Assembly: GCF_001427305.1 (NCBI RefSeq) | Contig: NZ_LMFZ01000002.1 | Coordinates: 124,001 to 188,000, forward strand | DNA from: Duganella sp. Root1480D1 | GTDB lineage: Bacteria > Pseudomonadota > Gammaproteobacteria > Burkholderiales > Burkholderiaceae_D | Direction: 5' to 3' | DNA: 64,000 nt | Shown: piece after piece, positions 8,621 to 18,290 of the stretch | How the letters are laid out: every line of letters starts with the position of its first letter | Position numbering within the stretch: the stretch's first letter is position 1 | Made by a program: the position numbers and the translations under genes | The notes under the pieces: model-generated | Database searches by the model: none | Told to the model about the DNA's origin: nothing | What the model saw: only the letters and a program-made list of their open reading frames with translations

Positions 8621-11119
8621 TTACGAGACGACTACGGCGGCCTGGCCAGCAGTCACCGTGGCAGTGGTGACCCTGGCGATCACGGTCGCCGGCGCATTGC
8701 CGCCCACCAGCTTGTTGACCTGCTTGAACTGGGCAACCAGCGAACCCGGGGTCAGCGTCACCACGGTGAAGCCCTGCGCATCGGTGTTCACGTGACGCAG
8801 CCATGGATTGCTGTTCAGGCTAGCCAATTGCTGCGCCAGCCCGACCAGGGTGGCGAAATTGGCATCGGCCTTGATGGCCGACAGCACAGCATCCATGGTG
8901 GCGTCCAGCAAGGCTTCCGGCACGCCTTTCGCGCCCAGGGCGCCGCGCAACTGGATCATCAGCGAGGTCGCCAGCGAATCGGCGGTCGGCGACACCTTGC
9001 CCATGGTGTAGTCCAGCAGGTTGACGTTCAGCGCGAGGGTGCCCACGTTCGGCACCGGCACCGACAACGGCAGGGACACCAGCGTGCCCAGGCTGCCCAG
9101 GCTGGCCGAGGCTTCGCGCAGGTAGGTGAAGAAGGAATCGGAGCTGACGCCGGCCGATACCAGGTCCACCATCACCGGCGTACCGCCGCCGGCTGCGTCG
9201 TAATCGTCGTTGACAGTGCCGGCGAAGAAGGAGTGGATGTCGCCGGTCAGGGCCACCACGTTGCCGATGCTGTTGGACTTGAGGTGCGACATCAGGGCCT
9301 TGCGCTCGGCGTTGTAGCCGTCCCACTGGTCGCAGTTGATCAGGAATTTGCGGAAGTAAGGCGCCAGCGCGGCAGCCTGGCCCGAAGCCACCACGAACAC
9401 CGATGCCGCTTTATTGGCCTGCACGTCCGGCTTGATATAACCGATGGCGATGCCCTGGGCCGCCGAGGTAGCCTGGGCCAGTGCGTTGCCGCCCGACTTG
9501 GCCGCGTTTTCCGCCTGGCCGAATGCCAGCACCGCTACACCAGCCTGGACCGAGGTCAGGCCGGCGCCGACGGCAGCCGTCAAGCGCGCACTGGTATCGC
9601 CGCCGCCGGCTGCGGAAGCGGCAATGGCAGTCGCGGCAGCCGCCGCCACCGACACCGAGGCGCCGGCGGTCATGGCGCCGACAATCGCACTGGCGACCGG
9701 CACGTTGCCGCCGGTCGAGTTGACTGCCGTGGTGCCGATATCGGTGGCCAGCTTGGCTACCGCCTGCAGCGCCACCAGGGTGGCGATGGCATCGGTGCCG
9801 CCCAGGCCCATGCGCAGCAGCGACACTTCATTGCCCCACAGCTTCCAGGTGGAAGTCGAAGCCTTCATGGTGGACTTCCACCAGTCGCGCTGGGTGGCGC
9901 CCAGCATGCTGATGGCCGCCAGCGGGTCGGTGCCGCCAACGGCTGCCACTTTCTGTGCTTCGACGCCGCTGTACAAGTCCTGCGCCACCAGGTAGCGCGC
10001 GCCGATGCTGCCCAGCGGCAGGCCGGTAGCCGGGTTGGCCATCTGTTCCGGCACCACGTGGTCGGCGCGGTACAGGCGCTCGTCGGTCATCACCAGTTGC
10101 ATCAGTTTGCCGAACTGGAAATCGCGGTAGATCTTGATGTTCTGGAAGCCCGTGGCTGCGCTGTCGAGGGCGACGTCGGCCGGCATGAATTCGAACCAGG
10201 CCTGGTTGGCGCTGCGACGGCGCGGGGTATCGTGCTTCTCGCCTTCGGCGTAGGTCTGGGTATCGCCCCAGCAGTCGTCACTGAATTCGTGGTCGTCCCA
10301 GATCGCGATGAAGGCGAAGCGCTCGTGCACGGCCTGCAGGCGGGTATCGGTGCGGTATTTCTTGTACAGGTAGCGGTAGTCGGCCAGGGTGGTCGCGTAT
10401 TTCGCGCCCGAACTGCCGTTCTTGAAGGTGCCATCCGGCAGGGTCAGGGCGCCGTGGCGGGTTTCGACCGAGCCGACCTGGAAAGTTTCGCCCACGGTCT
10501 CGTAAATGTAATCGCCAAGGTGGACGATGAAGTCCAGTTTTTCATTTTTGGCAATATGATCCAGCGCGCCCCAGTGGTTGATGCTCCAGTCCTGGCATGT
10601 CAGGTAGGCGAACTGCAGTTGCGACACGCTGGCCTCGGCTGCCGGTGCAGTCTTGAAGCGGGCCACGTTGGAACGCACCTCGCCGGCAGTGAACTGGTAG
10701 AAGTAAACGGTGTTCGGCTGCAGGCCGGTGACCTTGTGGCGGATCGTGTTATCGAAATCGGCATTCAGTTCGAGCTGGACATCGACCACCGTGCTGCCAT
10801 CGAGCGCCTTGTTGCTGCCCAGGGAGGCTGTATTGTCGGCCGCGGTGACTTGCACGCGCACGGTCACGCCGCTCTTGACGGTGACAGTGGCCACGTCGTC
10901 CAGGGAAGTCGGCACCACACGGGTCCACAGCATGATGCTGTCGGAGCGCGGATCGCCGGAGGCGACGCTTTGCGGGAATTTCCAGTTGGCGCCGGTCGCG
11001 GGCGGCACGCCAGGGGCCGGCGCGGGGGAATCGCTGCCGCCGCCGCAGCCTGCCAGGCCGCCGGTAGCGGCCGATACAGTGATAAAGCCGCCCAATTTGA
11101 TAAATTGCCGACGATCCAT
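8621..11119 (-). CDS. PhoD-type alkaline phosphatase/phosphodiesterase with large internal insert
   Basis: 832 residues. The N-terminus has a twin-arginine signal (RRQFIKLGGF) and a lipobox LAGC (Cys25), so it is probably a Tat-exported lipoprotein. Residues 45-160 form the PhoD N-terminal beta domain. The metallophosphatase core is complete: HLGDYIYE (Asp203), IWDDHEF (Asp275/276, His277), LWGNE (about 428-431) and LTGDIHSF (Asp627, His629). Usual PhoD proteins are 500-600 residues; here residues about 441-585 are an Ala/Gly/Val-rich insert between LWGNE and NCDQWDGY. Releases phosphate from phosphoesters outside the cytoplasm. I see no clear Pho box upstream. Confidence 0.85.
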   Translation of the reverse strand: MDRRQFIKLGGFITVSAATGGLAGCGGGSDSPAPAPGVPPATGANWKFPQSVASGDPRSDSIMLWTRVVPTSLDDVATVTVKSGVTVRVQVTAADNTASLGSNKALDGSTVVDVQLELNADFDNTIRHKVTGLQPNTVYFYQFTAGEVRSNVARFKTAPAAEASVSQLQFAYLTCQDWSINHWGALDHIAKNEKLDFIVHLGDYIYETVGETFQVGSVETRHGALTLPDGTFKNGSSGAKYATTLADYRYLYKKYRTDTRLQAVHERFAFIAIWDDHEFSDDCWGDTQTYAEGEKHDTPRRRSANQAWFEFMPADVALDSAATGFQNIKIYRDFQFGKLMQLVMTDERLYRADHVVPEQMANPATGLPLGSIGARYLVAQDLYSGVEAQKVAAVGGTDPLAAISMLGATQRDWWKSTMKASTSTWKLWGNEVSLLRMGLGGTDAIATLVALQAVAKLATDIGTTAVNSTGGNVPVASAIVGAMTAGASVSVAAAAATAIAASAAGGGDTSARLTAAVGAGLTSVQAGVAVLAFGQAENAAKSGGNALAQATSAAQGIAIGYIKPDVQANKAASVFVVASGQAAALAPYFRKFLINCDQWDGYNAERKALMSHLKSNSIGNVVALTGDIHSFFAGTVNDDYDAAGGGTPVMVDLVSAGVSSDSFFTYLREASASLGSLGTLVSLPLSVPVPNVGTLALNVNLLDYTMGKVSPTADSLATSLMIQLRGALGAKGVPEALLDATMDAVLSAIKADANFATLVGLAQQLASLNSNPWLRHVNTDAQGFTVVTLTPGSLVAQFKQVNKLVGGNAPATVIARVTTATVTAGQAAVVVS

Positions 11120-11246
11120 AGGTCTCCTTCATGATTAAAGTTTATTGTTTTACGATATTAACTTTACAAGCAGATGAAATAACCCTGAGGAAAGCTACTA
11201 AACATGTGTACAGGGCTTGCGGATGCCCATTTGGTCGCGTCGGCGC

Positions 11247-11276
11247 GACAATTTCAGAGAGGTACCGGTATGCTAG
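11247..11276 (+). promoter_or_regulatory. Possible sigma-70 promoter of yebC
   Basis: GCGACA and TATGCT are separated by 18 bases, each matching the -35/-10 consensus at 4 of 6 positions. The -10 lies about 45 bases ahead of the yebC ATG. Modest match; it is the best pair in the 198-base spacer 11120-11317, which otherwise shows nothing recognisable. Confidence 0.35.
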
Positions 11277-11317
11277 AATGTCGCCCTCGATTGCATACCG
11301 TCTAAGGAAGATTGAAC

Positions 11318-12043
11318 ATGGCTGGACACAGCAAATGGGCCAATATTAAGCACAAAAAGGCTGCAACGGACGCGAAACGCGGCAAAATCTGGACGCGCCT
11401 GATCAAGGAGATCACGGTGGCTGCACGCATGGGCGGCGGCGACCTGAACTCCAATCCGCGCCTGCGCCTGGCAGTCGACAAGGCCGCTGACGCCAACATG
11501 CCGAAGGACAACGTGAACCGCGCCATTACGCGCGGCACCGGCGGCGGTGACGGCGCCAACTATGAAGAAGTTCGCTACGAAGGCTACGGCATCGGCGGCG
11601 CAGCCATCATCGTGGACTGCATGACCGACAACCGCGTGCGTACCGTGGCTGAAGTGCGCCATGCATTCAACAAATACGGCGGCAATATGGGCACCGAAGG
11701 CTCGGTGGCCTTCATGTTCCAGCATACCGGCCAGTTCCTGTTCGCACCGGGCACCGATGAAGCCAGGCTGATGGATGCCGCGCTGGAAGCCGGCGCCGAA
11801 GACGTGGTGACCGACGAAGAAGGCGGCATCGAAGTGCTGTGCGGCCCGCATGACTTCCCGGGCGTGAAAGATGCGCTGGAAGCGGCCGGCTTCAAGGCCG
11901 AAGTGGCGGAAGTGATCATGAAGCCGGCCACCGAGACCGTATTCACCGGTGAAGACGCGGCCAAGATGCAAAAGCTGCTGGATGCACTGGAAAACCTGGA
12001 CGACGTCCAGGAAATCTATACCAACGCTGTCATCGAAGAATAA
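11318..12043 (+). CDS. yebC: YebC/PmpR family DNA-binding regulator / translation factor
   Basis: 241 residues beginning [22 protein letters not shown], the strongly conserved start of the YebC/TACO1 family; three domains follow with the typical [11 protein letters not shown] and [16 protein letters not shown] segments. Members act in the cytosol as transcription regulators or as factors relieving ribosome stalling. The ATG at 11318 has AAGGAAG 8 bases upstream; the TTG two codons earlier is unlikely. It heads the forward block with purD 5 bases downstream. Confidence 0.93.
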   Translation: MAGHSKWANIKHKKAATDAKRGKIWTRLIKEITVAARMGGGDLNSNPRLRLAVDKAADANMPKDNVNRAITRGTGGGDGANYEEVRYEGYGIGGAAIIVDCMTDNRVRTVAEVRHAFNKYGGNMGTEGSVAFMFQHTGQFLFAPGTDEARLMDAALEAGAEDVVTDEEGGIEVLCGPHDFPGVKDALEAAGFKAEVAEVIMKPATETVFTGEDAAKMQKLLDALENLDDVQEIYTNAVIEE

Positions 12044-12048
12044 TCCTT

Positions 12049-13320
12049 ATGAAGATCCTGGTAGTCGGCTCGGGTGGCCGTGAACACGCTTTGGCTTGGA
12101 AGCTGGCGCAATCGGAACGCGTACAGATGGTCTATGTTGCGCCTGGCAACGGCGGCACCGCACGCGACGTGCGCCTGGAAAACGTGCCGATCACCGACCT
12201 GGAGCAACTCGCTGCGTTCGTCGAGCAAGAGCATATCGGCATGACCGTGGTTGGCCCGGAAGTGCCGCTGGCTGCCGGCATCGTCAACCTGTTCCGCGCG
12301 CGCGGCCTGAAAGTCTTCGGCCCGACAAAGGAAGCGGCGCAGCTCGAGTCGTCCAAGGATTTCGCCAAGGCCTTCATGAAGCGCCACGGCATTCCAACCG
12401 CCGAATACGAAACCTTCGCCGATGCCAAGGCTGCCCACGCTTATGTGGACGCCAAGGGCGCGCCGATCGTGATCAAGGCCGACGGCCTGGCCGCCGGCAA
12501 GGGCGTGGTGGTTGCCATGACCCTGGAAGAGGCGCATGGCGCCGTGGACCACATGCTGTCCGATAACGCCTTCGGCGACGCCGGCGCACGCATCGTGATC
12601 GAAGAGTTCCTGGCCGGCGAAGAAGCCTCCTTCATCGTCATGTGCGACGGCAAGAACGTGCTGCCGCTGGCTACCTCACAAGACCACAAGCGCCTGCTGG
12701 ACAACGACCAGGGCCCGAACACCGGCGGCATGGGTGCCTACTCCCCGGCCCCGATCGTGACTCCGGCCATGCATGCGCGCGTGATGCGCGAGATCATCAT
12801 GCCTACCATCCAGGGCATGGCGAAAGACGGCATCCAGTTCACCGGCTTCCTGTACGCGGGCCTGATGATCGACGCTGCCGGCAATCCGAAGACGCTGGAA
12901 TTCAATTGCCGCATGGGCGATCCGGAAACCCAGCCGATCATGTCGCGCCTGAAGACCGACCTGCTGGGCGTGATGGAGCACGCTGTCAACGGCACCCTGG
13001 ACCAGGTGGAGCTGGAATGGGACCGCCGCACCGCCGTTGGCGTGGTGCTGGCAGCCGCCGGCTACCCGGACGCGCCGCGCAAGGGCGACCATATCCACGG
13101 CATCCCGGCTGAAACGCCTGATTCGGTAACCTTCCACGCCGGCACAGCCGACGATGCGGAAGGCAAGCTGGTGACCTCCGGCGGCCGCGTGCTGTGCGTG
13201 GTTGGCTTGGGCGACAGTGTGAAGATGGCGCAGAAGCAGGCTTACGAAGTGGTCGAGCGGATCGGCTTCGAAGGCGTGCAGTTCCGCCGCGATATCGGCT
13301 GGCGCGGGTTGAAGCACTAA
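12049..13320 (+). CDS. purD: Phosphoribosylamine-glycine ligase (GAR synthetase)
   Basis: 423 residues, standard length. Catalyses ATP-dependent joining of glycine to 5-phosphoribosylamine, the second step of purine synthesis. Visible are the N-terminal MKILVVGSGGREHALAWKLA, the ATP-grasp elements (PIVIKADGLAAGKGVVVA, FNCRMGDPETQ) and the conserved DHKRLLDNDQGPNTGGMGAY. Starts 5 bases after yebC and probably shares its transcript. The stop codon abuts the composite palindrome at 13320-13422, which may end or attenuate transcription before hemF. Confidence 0.97.
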   Translation: MKILVVGSGGREHALAWKLAQSERVQMVYVAPGNGGTARDVRLENVPITDLEQLAAFVEQEHIGMTVVGPEVPLAAGIVNLFRARGLKVFGPTKEAAQLESSKDFAKAFMKRHGIPTAEYETFADAKAAHAYVDAKGAPIVIKADGLAAGKGVVVAMTLEEAHGAVDHMLSDNAFGDAGARIVIEEFLAGEEASFIVMCDGKNVLPLATSQDHKRLLDNDQGPNTGGMGAYSPAPIVTPAMHARVMREIIMPTIQGMAKDGIQFTGFLYAGLMIDAAGNPKTLEFNCRMGDPETQPIMSRLKTDLLGVMEHAVNGTLDQVELEWDRRTAVGVVLAAAGYPDAPRKGDHIHGIPAETPDSVTFHAGTADDAEGKLVTSGGRVLCVVGLGDSVKMAQKQAYEVVERIGFEGVQFRRDIGWRGLKH

Positions 13321-13422
13321 AACCGGTAAACCGGTGTCTGACCCGCAGGGTCAGACACCTTGGCCTGCGACCGCCGCGTATCAGTGTCTGACCCTGCGGG
13401 TCAGACACTGGTTTACCGGTTT
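13320..13422. repeat. REP-like composite element B: two hairpins inside a 25-base inverted repeat
   Basis: Two perfect hairpins, 13333-13359 (12-base arms, loop GCA) and 13382-13410 (13-base arms, loop TGC), are arranged head to head. The outer halves, 13320-13344 and 13398-13422, are inverted copies of each other with one mismatch in 25. The element fills the purD-hemF spacer. Each hairpin shares the CTGACCC/GGGTCAG core with elements A and C. Confidence 0.8.
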
Positions 13423-13445
13423 AAAGTAGAGAGCAAGAAAAAGAA

Positions 13446-14357
13446 ATGACCGCCCCCGCCCCACAAGACGTCAAAGCCTGGCTGCTTGGCCTGCAGGACC
13501 GCATCATCTCCGCCTTGGAGGATGTGGACGGCAAGCCATTCCTGCGCGATGCGTGGGAGCGCCCGGAAGGCGGCGGCGGCATTTCGCGCCTGATCGAAGA
13601 AGGCAATGTCTTCGAGCGCGGCGGCTGCAACTTCAGCCACGTAACCGGCGCCAAGCTGCCGCCATCGGCCTCGGCGCACCGCCCGGAGCTGGGCGGCCAG
13701 CCATGGGAAGCCATGGGCGTGAGCCTGGTCCTGCACCCGCGCAACCCATACGCGCCGACAGTGCACATGAACGTGCGCTTCTTCAGCACCGCCACCGCCG
13801 ACGGCAAGGCGGTTTGGTGGTTCGGCGGCGGCATGGACCTGACGCCGTATTACGGCAACAAGGAAGACGCAAAGCACTTCCACGCAACTTGCCGCGATGC
13901 GCTGCAGCCCTTCGGCGACGAGCTGCATCCAAAGTTCAAGAAATGGTGCGACGAGTACTTCTACCTGAAGCACCGCAAGGAAGCGCGCGGCGTGGGCGGC
14001 ATCTTCTTCGATGACTTCAACGCGCTGGGCTTCGAAAAGAGTTTTGAAATGACCCGCAGCGTAGGCGACGCATTCCTGGCCGCCTACCTGCCGATTGTGA
14101 AAGCCCGCAAGGACGCCCCCTACGGTGAACGCGAGCGCGACTTCCAGGCTTACCGCCGTGGACGTTACGTCGAATTCAACCTGGTGTTCGACCGCGGCAC
14201 CCTGTTCGGCCTGCAGTCCGGCGGCCGCACGGAAGCGATCCTGATGTCCATGCCGCCGGTCGTCAAATGGCGTTATGACTGGCATCCGGAAGACGGCAGC
14301 GCGGAAGCGGCGCTGACCACCGACTTCCTCCCGCACCGCGACTGGCTGGCCGAGTGA
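13446..14357 (+). CDS. hemF: Oxygen-dependent coproporphyrinogen III oxidase
   Basis: 303 residues. HemF oxidatively decarboxylates coproporphyrinogen III to protoporphyrinogen IX in haem synthesis, using O2. Family blocks are clear: [58 protein letters not shown] and [16 protein letters not shown]. The stop overlaps the GTG start of nadD by 4 bases (GTGA). The preceding spacer is the composite repeat, so expression may be partly separate from purD. Confidence 0.97.
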   Translation: MTAPAPQDVKAWLLGLQDRIISALEDVDGKPFLRDAWERPEGGGGISRLIEEGNVFERGGCNFSHVTGAKLPPSASAHRPELGGQPWEAMGVSLVLHPRNPYAPTVHMNVRFFSTATADGKAVWWFGGGMDLTPYYGNKEDAKHFHATCRDALQPFGDELHPKFKKWCDEYFYLKHRKEARGVGGIFFDDFNALGFEKSFEMTRSVGDAFLAAYLPIVKARKDAPYGERERDFQAYRRGRYVEFNLVFDRGTLFGLQSGGRTEAILMSMPPVVKWRYDWHPEDGSAEAALTTDFLPHRDWLAE

Positions 14358-15001
14358 AACGCTGCATCGCACTGCTGGGAGGCAGTTTCGATCCGGTGCA
14401 CAAAGGCCACGTCGCGCTTGGCAAACAATTTGTCCAACTGCTCAATGCCGATGCACTGCTCGTGATACCAGCCCTGCCCTGGCAAAAGGGCGTGCTGGTC
14501 GCAACGCCGCAGCAGCGGGTGGACATGCTGACATTGGCCTTTACCGGCCTGCCCTGCCCGGTCACGATCGACTGGCAGGAACTGGCGCGTGGCAGCGCCA
14601 CTTATACGATCGAAACGCTGCGGGCAATCCGCGCCGACGTGGGGCCCGATGTATCGCTGGCCTTCCTGATGGGCGCCGACCAGCTGCAGCGACTGAATAC
14701 CTGGCACGAATGGCGCAACCTGTTCGACCTGGCCCACTTTTGCGTGGCGGCCAGGCCCGGCTTCGAGCTGGACAACGCCCACGTGCCGGCCGAGGTGGCA
14801 GCTGAATTCCAGCGCCGCCTGGCCACGCCGGAGCAGGTCAGGAACACCCCGGCGGGCAGGACCATGCTGGCGGCCGATTTGGCCGTCGACATCTCGGCCA
14901 CTGCCATTCGTGCTGCATTACAACGGGGGGATGGGGCGAACTCGCTTCTGCCACCGGTAGTGCTAGACTATATTGAACAACATAATTTGTATAAGAACTA
15001 A
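14354..15001 (+). CDS. nadD: Nicotinate-nucleotide adenylyltransferase
   Basis: 215 residues. Adenylates nicotinate mononucleotide to deamido-NAD. The nucleotidyltransferase signature [11 protein letters not shown] is at residues 9-19 and the C-terminal [10 protein letters not shown] matches the conserved ISxTxIR ATP-binding motif. Starts with GTG overlapping the hemF stop and ends 3 bases before rsfS. The nadD-rsfS-rlmH order is a widely conserved cluster. Confidence 0.95.
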   Translation: MKRCIALLGGSFDPVHKGHVALGKQFVQLLNADALLVIPALPWQKGVLVATPQQRVDMLTLAFTGLPCPVTIDWQELARGSATYTIETLRAIRADVGPDVSLAFLMGADQLQRLNTWHEWRNLFDLAHFCVAARPGFELDNAHVPAEVAAEFQRRLATPEQVRNTPAGRTMLAADLAVDISATAIRAALQRGDGANSLLPPVVLDYIEQHNLYKN

Positions 15002-15004
15002 ATA

Positions 15005-15712
15005 ATGGATATCAAAAAACTGCAAACCCTCGTCGTGGACGCCCTGGAAGACGTGAAGGGCCAGGAAATCGTCGTATTCGACACCACCGGCTTGACCAGC
15101 CTCTTTGACCGCATCGCCATTGCTTCCGGTACCTCCAACCGCCAGACCAAGGCACTGGCTGCCTCGGTGCGCGACAAGGTCAAGGAAGCCGGCGGCGACG
15201 TGATCGGCATCGAGGGTGAAGACACCGGTGAATGGGTGCTGGTGGACCTGGGCGATATGATCGTCCACATCATGCAGGCGCCGATCCGCGCTTACTACCG
15301 CCTGGAAGAAATCTGGGGCGAAAAGCCGGTGAAACTGGGCGCCGCCAAGCGCAAGTCCACCACCGAAGGCAAGGCAGCGGCCGAGAAGGAAGCCGCGCCG
15401 AAGAAGTCCGGCCACCTGGCTGCCACCAAGGCCGCCAAAGCCGCCGAAGCCGTGATCGAGAAAAAGCCGGCAGCCAAGAAGCCGGGAACCGCCAAGGCAA
15501 CCGCCGCAGCGGGCGCCGTGGCCAAGAAAGCCGCCGCCAAGAAAGCTGCACCGAAAGTCGTCGCGCCGGAAGGCAAGAAAGTGAAGGTCGCTTCCACCAA
15601 GACCGCCGAGGCATCCGCCAAGGCCGCCAAGGAAAAGAAAGCCGCTGCTGCAGCCGCAACGCCGGTCAAGACCGTCATCAAGCGCCTGAAGAAGGCTGCT
15701 GCGGCTGAGTAA
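15005..15712 (+). CDS. rsfS: Ribosomal silencing factor RsfS with long Lys/Ala-rich tail
   Basis: Residues 1-106 are a complete RsfS/Iojap domain ([57 protein letters not shown]), which binds ribosomal protein uL14 and blocks subunit joining in starvation. Typical RsfS is 105-130 residues. Here residues 107-235 form a low-complexity tail of Ala, Lys and Pro ([38 protein letters not shown]) resembling histone H1-like bacterial tails. The tail is in frame with no frameshift signs and ends 5 bases before rlmH. A nucleic-acid-binding role for it is inference. Confidence 0.93.
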   Translation: MDIKKLQTLVVDALEDVKGQEIVVFDTTGLTSLFDRIAIASGTSNRQTKALAASVRDKVKEAGGDVIGIEGEDTGEWVLVDLGDMIVHIMQAPIRAYYRLEEIWGEKPVKLGAAKRKSTTEGKAAAEKEAAPKKSGHLAATKAAKAAEAVIEKKPAAKKPGTAKATAAAGAVAKKAAAKKAAPKVVAPEGKKVKVASTKTAEASAKAAKEKKAAAAAATPVKTVIKRLKKAAAAE

Positions 15713-15717
15713 GCCCA

Positions 15718-16188
15718 GTGCAGCTGATCATCGCTGCGGTCGGCCATAAAATGCCGGCCTGGATCGAGAATGGCTTCACCGAATACGTGAAGCGCATGCC
15801 GCCGGAATTGCGCATCGTGCTGAAGGAAATCAAGCCCGTTGAGCGTTCCGGCAGCAAGACCGCCGCCACCGCCATGGCCCTGGAACGGGAGCGTATCGAG
15901 GCGGCCTTGCCGAAAGCGGTGCGCATCATCGCCCTCGATGAACGCGGTAAGGACCTGACCAGCGTGGGCTTGTCCCAGCAGCTGGAAGCCTGGCAGCAGG
16001 ATGGCCGCGATACCGCCTTCCTGATCGGCGGTGCCGACGGCCTTGATCCGGGGCTGAAGGCGAAGGCGGAAGGCCTGATTCGCCTGTCCAGCCTGACCCT
16101 CCCGCATGGCATGGTACGCGTCATGCTGGCCGAACAGTTGTATAGGGCGTGGACAATAACGCAAAACCACCCTTATCATCGTGTCTAA
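15718..16188 (+). CDS. rlmH: 23S rRNA pseudouridine(1915) N3-methyltransferase
   Basis: 156 residues with GTG start ([20 protein letters not shown]). RlmH is a small SPOUT methyltransferase acting on pseudouridine 1915 in helix 69 of 23S rRNA on assembled ribosomes. The SAM-binding knot is visible as [13 protein letters not shown], followed by [23 protein letters not shown] and the C-terminal HPYHRV ending. Part of the nadD-rsfS-rlmH-maf run. Confidence 0.96.
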   Translation: MQLIIAAVGHKMPAWIENGFTEYVKRMPPELRIVLKEIKPVERSGSKTAATAMALERERIEAALPKAVRIIALDERGKDLTSVGLSQQLEAWQQDGRDTAFLIGGADGLDPGLKAKAEGLIRLSSLTLPHGMVRVMLAEQLYRAWTITQNHPYHRV

Positions 16189-16203
16189 CCCTTAAGGCAA
16201 ACG

Positions 16204-16824
16204 ATGAAACTGGTCGAAAAGAAGATCTACCTGGCTTCCAAGAGTCCGCGCCGGCGCGAATTGCTGCGCCAGATCGGCGTGGACTTCGAGTTGCTATTGC
16301 TGCGTAACGACGGCCCGCGCGGGCCGGACGTGAGCGAAGATGTCCATACCGGCGAAGAGCCGCTGGCCTACGTCGGCCGCGTGGCCCAGGAAAAAGCCGA
16401 TTTCGCCTGGGACATGATCCAGCGTCGCCGCCTGATCCTGCGCCCCATCCTGGCCGCCGACACCACCGTCACCATCGACGGCGAAATCCTCGGCAAGCCG
16501 GCCAATGTGCGCGAGGCTACCGACATGCTGCACAAGCTGTCCGGCCGTACCCACCAGGTCCTGACCTCGGTCGCTGTGCATTCGCAAGACTTTTCCGGCC
16601 ATATCACCCAGGTCTCCGACGTCCGCTTCGGCAAGCTGACGGAGACAGAGATCAAGACTTACTGCGCCACCACCGAGCCTTACGACAAGGCCGGCGGCTA
16701 TGGCATCCAGGGCCTGGCCGCCCTGTTCGTTGAACACATCGAAGGCAGCCACTCCGGCATCATGGGCCTGCCGCTGTACGAAACGGCGCAACTGTTGCGC
16801 CAGGCAGGATTGAAACTCCCCTGA
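16204..16824 (+). CDS. Maf-family nucleoside triphosphate pyrophosphatase
   Basis: 206 residues. Maf/YhdE enzymes hydrolyse dTTP, UTP or modified nucleotides to monophosphates, a house-cleaning role. Key segments: IYLASKSPRRRELLRQIG, ILAADTTVTIDGEILGKP, KLSGRTHQVLTSVAV and EPYDKAGGYGIQG. The stop (TGA) shares one base with the ATG of rng, giving translational coupling. Confidence 0.93.
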   Translation: MKLVEKKIYLASKSPRRRELLRQIGVDFELLLLRNDGPRGPDVSEDVHTGEEPLAYVGRVAQEKADFAWDMIQRRRLILRPILAADTTVTIDGEILGKPANVREATDMLHKLSGRTHQVLTSVAVHSQDFSGHITQVSDVRFGKLTETEIKTYCATTEPYDKAGGYGIQGLAALFVEHIEGSHSGIMGLPLYETAQLLRQAGLKLP

Positions 16825-18290
16825 TGAACGAAGATATCCTCATTAATATCACCCCCCAGGAAACCCGCGTTGCCCTCATCATGCAGGGCGCCGTGCAGGA
16901 ACTGCATATCGAGCGCACGTTGACGCGCGGCCTGGCGGGCAATGTCTATTCCGGCAAAGTGGTGCGGGTGCTGCCCGGCATGCAGTCGGCCTTCATCGAC
17001 ATCGGCCTGGAGCGCGCAGCCTTCCTGCACGTGGCCGATATCTGGGAAGCCCGCCCGCATGACGGCGCCCAGAACGCCACCCCGACCCCGATCGAAAAAC
17101 TGCTGTTCGACGGCCAGGTGCTGACCGTGCAGGTGATCAAGGACCCGATCGGTACCAAGGGCGCACGGCTGTCGACCCAGATCTCGATCGCCGGCCGCAT
17201 GCTGGTCTACCTGCCGCAGGACGGCCATATCGGCATCTCGCAGAAGATCGAGAAAGAAGCCGACCGCGAAGCCTTGCGCGCGCGCATGCAAGGCCTGCTG
17301 CCGGAAGATGAAAAAGGCGGCTACATCGTGCGCACCCAGGCCGAAGACGCCTCGGACAGCGACCTGCAGGCCGACATCGAATACCTGCGCAAGACCTGGG
17401 GCGCGATCTGCCATGGCGCGCGCACCCGCCCGCCGACCTCCCTGCTGCACCAGGATTTGAGCCTGGCGCAGCGCGTGCTGCGCGACTTCGTGCACGACGA
17501 GACCGCAACCATCCAGGTCGACTCGCGTGAAAACTTCCTGTCGCTGACGGAGTTCGGCCGCGTCTACACGCCGTCGGTCCTGTCGCGTTTGCAGCACTAC
17601 ACCGGCGAACGCCCGCTGTTCGACCTGTACGGCGTGGAAGAGGAAATCCACCGTGCGCTGGGCCGCCGCGTCGACCTCAAATCCGGCGGCTACCTGATCG
17701 TCGACCAGACCGAGGCCATGACGACCATCGACGTCAACACCGGCGGTTTCGTCGGCGGCCGCAATTTTGCCGACACCATCTTCAAGACCAACCTGGAAGC
17801 GGCGCACGCCATCGCGCGCCAGCTGCGCCTGCGCAACCTGGGCGGCATCATCATCCTCGACTTCATCGACATGGAGAACAACGAGCACCGCAATGCCGTG
17901 CTCACGGAGCTGAAAAAAGCCCTGGCGCGCGACCGCACCAAGGTGTCGGTGTCCGGCTTCTCCGCCCTGGGCCTGGTGGAAATGACCCGCAAGCGCACGC
18001 GCGAATCGCTGGCCCACATCCTGTGCGAGCCCTGCCCCGCCTGTGCAGGCAAGGGCCAGGTCAAGACCTCGCGCACCATCTGCTACGAGATCCTGCGCGA
18101 GCTGCTGCGCGAAGCCAAGCAGTTCAACCCGCGCGAATTCCGCATCCTCGCCTCGCAGGAAGTGGTCGACCTGTTCCTGGAAGAGGAATCGCAGCACCTG
18201 GCGATGCTGGGCGACTTTATCGGCAAGAAGATTTCGCTGCAGGTCGAAACCAGCTACCACCAGGAACAGTACGACGTCATCCTGATGTAG
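16824..18290 (+). CDS. rng: Ribonuclease G
   Basis: 488 residues, the usual size of RNase G. Endonuclease that matures the 5' end of 16S rRNA and degrades some mRNAs. It starts MNEDILINITPQETRVAL, has the S1 domain (GNVYSGKVVRVLPGMQSAFID), the catalytic region TIDVNTGGFVGG and GGIIILDFIDM, and the Zn-link CEPCPACAGKG shared with RNase E. It lacks the long C-terminal scaffold of RNase E. Its last 14 bases overlap the convergent mcrC-like gene. Confidence 0.96.
   Translation: MNEDILINITPQETRVALIMQGAVQELHIERTLTRGLAGNVYSGKVVRVLPGMQSAFIDIGLERAAFLHVADIWEARPHDGAQNATPTPIEKLLFDGQVLTVQVIKDPIGTKGARLSTQISIAGRMLVYLPQDGHIGISQKIEKEADREALRARMQGLLPEDEKGGYIVRTQAEDASDSDLQADIEYLRKTWGAICHGARTRPPTSLLHQDLSLAQRVLRDFVHDETATIQVDSRENFLSLTEFGRVYTPSVLSRLQHYTGERPLFDLYGVEEEIHRALGRRVDLKSGGYLIVDQTEAMTTIDVNTGGFVGGRNFADTIFKTNLEAAHAIARQLRLRNLGGIIILDFIDMENNEHRNAVLTELKKALARDRTKVSVSGFSALGLVEMTRKRTRESLAHILCEPCPACAGKGQVKTSRTICYEILRELLREAKQFNPREFRILASQEVVDLFLEEESQHLAMLGDFIGKKISLQVETSYHQEQYDVILM

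Noticed and set aside
8558..11134. 858-residue forward open frame opposite the PhoD-like gene
   Set aside because: His/Gln/Arg/Gly-rich shadow of a high-GC gene; the reverse frame has a Tat signal and complete phosphatase motifs.
11120..11246. Possible Pho box ahead of the PhoD-like gene
   Set aside because: No CTGTCAT direct repeats at the required spacing.
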